Shown piece after piece: positions 4,843 through 6,428 of a stretch of 6,428 nt of DNA; the first letter of the stretch is position 1, and every line of letters starts with the position of its first letter. The DNA is taken from positions 1-6,428 of the forward strand of contig JASHYD010001253.1 of NCBI GenBank assembly GCA_030043175.1, given 5' to 3'. The translations under genes were made by a program, and so were the position numbers. The stretch is from Xanthobacteraceae bacterium. Its GTDB lineage: Bacteria > Pseudomonadota > Alphaproteobacteria > Rhizobiales > Xanthobacteraceae. Under the pieces are notes generated by a model that was given only the letters and a program-made list of their open reading frames with translations, was not told where the DNA came from and made no database searches.

Positions 4843-5577
4843 TCAGCGGTTGGGGCTAGGGAGCTCGTGGAGAAACGTTGGCGCCGAAGTTGCCTCTGGG
4901 GAACCCGTAGGAGCGACGGAGGTTTCTGCTTTCGCCCGCCGCAGGTCACGCAACGCAGCCTTGCGGCGGCGAATGTGAGGGTGACCGCTAGCCGCAGCGG
5001 TTCCCGCGACATAACGAAGTGCAGGGTCCGGATCGTGATGGGCTGCCCATGTCATGGCATCGCGAGCGCGGCCGTCACGGCCGATAAACCGTGCAAGGGC
5101 GGCAACTGTGTTGTGACGAACTTCAGCATTGGGATCGGAGCCCAAAATCTCGATGAGGTCGGTTACAACGTCGGTGACGCAAATATCGTCATGACGGCAC
5201 CTCTCACAGGCAAGGCCATGTAAAGCCCCCTCGCGGACAGACGGGACGGGATCGCGCAAAGCACGCCGAAAGGTGTCCGTGGACGCGTCGCTGGCGTAAT
5301 GATCGAGAAGGTACAGACAGCAACGTCGCATTGCCAGATCAGGATGGCTGAGTGTCGCGATCTGCAGGGCGGTCACGGGGGTCTGATTGCCGAGACGCGC
5401 TCGACCTTCCATCGAAAGCGCGAGCCATCTGTGGACAAAATCATGAGCGACTTCAAGGTCACTCCGTACCATTTCGGCCCGGTCCTGCTGACAGTAACTG
5501 GGCATGAAGTACATCATCCAATCTGCTGGGCAAGGGATGAAGGGGCCAAACTCAGCTTGCGGCGTGCTCGTCTCCAT
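4843..5577 (-). CDS. HEAT-repeat protein with a cysteine cluster (244 residues)
   Basis: HEAT repeats are paired helices forming a curved scaffold for protein contacts; the partner here is unknown. At least three repeat-like units are visible: residues 78-95 (P-D-L-A-M-R-R-C-C-L-Y-L-L-D), 101-123 (R-R-A-L-R-D-P-V-P-S-V-R-E-G-A-L-H-G-L) and 140-166 (I-L-G-S-D-P-N-A-E-V-R-H-N-T-V-A-A-L-A). A further D-P-D-P-A-L-R-Y-V-A-G-T-A unit lies at 182-195. The D-P-x-x-x-V-R core is typical. Between units lies ACERCRHDDIC (C124, C127, C133), which could bind metal; C86-C87 are adjacent. The C-terminal 40 residues are basic and then Pro/Ser-rich, probably disordered. There is no signal peptide or membrane helix, so it is cytoplasmic. 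GAAGGT (5584-5589) is an acceptable ribosome-binding site for the ATG at 5577. It converges on the quinoprotein gene, and no functional link is shown. Confidence 0.78.
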   Translation of the reverse strand: METSTPQAEFGPFIPCPADWMMYFMPSYCQQDRAEMVRSDLEVAHDFVHRWLALSMEGRARLGNQTPVTALQIATLSHPDLAMRRCCLYLLDHYASDASTDTFRRALRDPVPSVREGALHGLACERCRHDDICVTDVVTDLIEILGSDPNAEVRHNTVAALARFIGRDGRARDAMTWAAHHDPDPALRYVAGTAAASGHPHIRRRKAALRDLRRAKAETSVAPTGSPEATSAPTFLHELPSPNR

Positions 5578-5649
5578 CGTCGCACCTTCGGCGCCTTCAG
5601 CCTACGTAAGTCGGCCTCGCTTGGCTGGTACCTGTCTGAGGCGGCCACG

Positions 5650-5670
5650 TGAGACGCAAATAACGTCTCA
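5650..5670. promoter_or_regulatory. Perfect 21-bp palindrome, candidate operator of the HEAT-repeat gene
   Basis: TGAGACG (5650-5656) and CGTCTCA (5664-5670) are exact reverse complements around the AT-rich spacer CAAATAA. It lies 73 bases upstream of the HEAT-gene ATG. Size, symmetry and spacer resemble the operator of a dimeric helix-turn-helix regulator. As RNA it could also form a seven-pair hairpin, but with no U-run. The cognate regulator is unknown and not encoded nearby. Confidence 0.4.
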
Positions 5671-6073
5671 ATAACATCACGGATGCCCCCGCGGGTGCTT
5701 TGGTTGCTTTGGGGGCTGCGACTACGCTCCCTATGCTGTCAGCCGAGGAAGCTAGCTGCGCGAAACGTATCTGCTTTTCCGGCGGTAATTCCCGGCACCT
5801 CTTTGCCGCAACGATTTCACCAACGCGGCGTGAAGACCACTCGCAAGAACGGGTGCGTTTGCGGATTGAGTTCATCAGAATCGCTGATGACGCCAGGAAA
5901 TATGTCGGCTGCATTCGCTTATCGGCTAACAACGTACTGGGATTTGGGACGCCACCAACGACGAGCTCAGTCGCCGGGCGACTCGCTGGGCGAGAGATGT
6001 CGAAGGGTCGTCATAGCAGCGTCGCTCCCAATCGGCGTCGCGTAGCCCACGCTGTGACGCCTCGCCAGCAATG

Positions 6074-6096
6074 CCCTCCGCCTGTATGCGGGAGGG
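6074..6096 (+). other. GC-rich hairpin with one bulge
   Basis: CCCTCCGC (6074-6081) pairs with GC-G-GGAGGG (6088-6096), leaving one bulged G and the loop CTGTAT in between. Only three T follow, so an intrinsic terminator is unlikely but possible. No gene ending here could be recognised. Confidence 0.22.
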
Positions 6097-6163
6097 GTTT
6101 CAACGCCACCGCAATGAGCCTTTGGGAAGCGGCGACAGCGCGCAGACGCCGACGGCACGATGG

Positions 6164-6193
6164 TCTTCAATCGCTGCATCTTCAATCGCCGCA
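6164..6193. repeat. Tandem duplication of a 15-bp unit
   Basis: TCTTCAATCGCTGCA (6164-6178) is followed immediately by TCTTCAATCGCCGCA (6179-6193); 14 of 15 bases agree. Its length, a multiple of three, would not break a reading frame. It may be replication slippage or a pair of binding sites; no third copy is seen. Confidence 0.55.
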
Positions 6194-6283
6194 AAAGTGC
6201 TGGATCGCAACTCTCATCGCCGCCACGCGTAACCGTGACCCTCGCGATTGAGTTGGCATGATCGCCGGAACGAAGCTGCGTCG

Positions 6284-6421
6284 GTGAACGCGAGAGTTGT
6301 TCAGGCTAAATCATATCGGTCGGCAAGCGAGCAAGTTGGTACTTTGATGAATGAGGGTTGCAACTTTCGCGATCTTAGCCCACATGATTTGAGCGAACTA
6401 CAGTCGCGGAGTAGGTCTTGA
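6284..6421 (+). CDS. Small hypothetical ORF at the right edge (45 residues, GTG start)
   Basis: I do not recognise it. From the GTG the sequence reads MNARVVQAKSYRSASEQVGT, then L-M-N-E-G-C-N-F-R-D-L-S-P-H-D-L-S-E-L-Q-S-R-S-R-S. The second half looks like a short helical protein segment. The frame extends upstream to a stop near 6236, so a TTG start at 6248 would give 57 residues. Neither start has a recognisable ribosome-binding site. It could be a microprotein, the tail of a decayed gene, or chance. Support is only composition. Confidence 0.28.
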   Translation: MNARVVQAKSYRSASEQVGTLMNEGCNFRDLSPHDLSELQSRSRS

Positions 6422-6428
6422 GAAATCC

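Larger units (their letters stand above)
5671..6283. other. Stretch without a convincing gene upstream of the HEAT-repeat gene
   Basis: Open frames occur on both strands: plus 5700-6251 (183 codons), minus 5597-5932 (111 codons) and minus 5967-6194 (75 codons). They overlap one another, lack ribosome-binding sites and contain no motif I know. The 183-codon frame starts M-V-A-L-G-A-A-T-T-L-P-M-L-S and has a plausible middle part, but its last third is Arg-rich and looks out of frame. GCCCCC (5685-5690) can pair with GGGGGC (5711-5716) across a 20-base loop. The stretch may contain decayed gene pieces; none is identifiable. Confidence 0.3.

Noticed and set aside
4905..4929. GGAAC-N17-GTT resembling an EcfG-type stress promoter (plus strand)
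   Set aside because: It lies inside the HEAT-repeat gene, facing no downstream plus-strand gene; most likely chance.
4714..5223. 169-codon plus-strand ORF
   Set aside because: Most of it is antisense to the HEAT-repeat gene, which has clear repeat motifs and a ribosome-binding site.
5597..5932. 111-codon minus-strand ORF directly upstream of the HEAT gene
   Set aside because: It would run through the 21-bp palindrome, lacks a ribosome-binding site at either candidate ATG and shows no motif. A real gene cannot be excluded, but support is too weak.
5700..6251. 183-codon plus-strand ORF
   Set aside because: The length is notable, but there is no ribosome-binding site, the last third is Arg-rich, and overlapping minus-strand frames are equally plausible. 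Described under the gene-poor stretch instead.
1..6428. CRISPR arrays, tRNA/rRNA genes, intact insertion sequences
   Set aside because: I looked for regularly spaced direct repeats, T-arm-like motifs and transposase motifs on both strands and found none. Only two short tandem repeats and one intron remnant were seen.

Overview
The window looks like a gene-poor accessory stretch of a GC-rich alphaproteobacterial chromosome or replicon. The style is that of Bradyrhizobium, Rhodopseudomonas or a related Rhizobiales genus. This placement is an inference from the kdp operon head, a perfect FNR/FixK-type site, a periplasmic quinoprotein dehydrogenase and the base composition. No search could be run.

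Layout. (1) Positions 1-374, minus strand: the start of a kdp high-affinity potassium-uptake operon, leaving through the left edge. It runs from a 27-residue membrane microprotein through kdpF (29 residues) to the first 52 codons of kdpA. Upstream lie a perfect TTGAT-N4-ATCAA box (449-462), a 15-bp-period tandem repeat and a small palindrome. (2) 650-1119, minus: two short, unrecognised ORFs, one with an odd overlapping start arrangement. (3) 1280-1820: a clearly AT-richer island with two divergent small ORFs, a 70-residue orphan (minus) and a 41-residue single-span membrane protein (plus). The plus frame stays open for another 79 codons after its TAA. (4) 2061-2958: no convincing intact gene. 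Its right part carries the decayed 5' portion of a group II intron, including the frameshifted start of its reverse transcriptase/maturase, cut off about 70 bp before the next gene. (5) 2959-4701, plus: the one large gene, a complete PQQ-dependent alcohol dehydrogenase (580 residues). It has the Asp-Tyr-Asp motif linked to lanthanide use and several altered cofactor-pocket residues. (6) 4843-5577, minus and convergent: a 244-residue HEAT-repeat protein with a cysteine cluster. A 21-bp palindrome lies upstream of it. (7) 5671-6428: mostly unassigned sequence with a short tandem repeat, a GC hairpin and a weak 45-residue ORF at the right edge.

How the genes fit together. The kdp genes form one transcription unit that may be oxygen-controlled through the FNR/FixK site. 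The quinoprotein would oxidise an alcohol in the periplasm using PQQ and pass electrons to a cytochrome c that is not encoded here. PQQ synthesis genes are also absent. The intron scar, base-composition shifts and orphan fragments indicate repeated insertion and decay. I see no CRISPR array, rRNA, tRNA or intact transposase. The points most worth a second look are the FixK-type box on kdp, the kdp microprotein, the quinoprotein pocket substitutions, the intron scar in front of it, and the TAA-interrupted small membrane gene.
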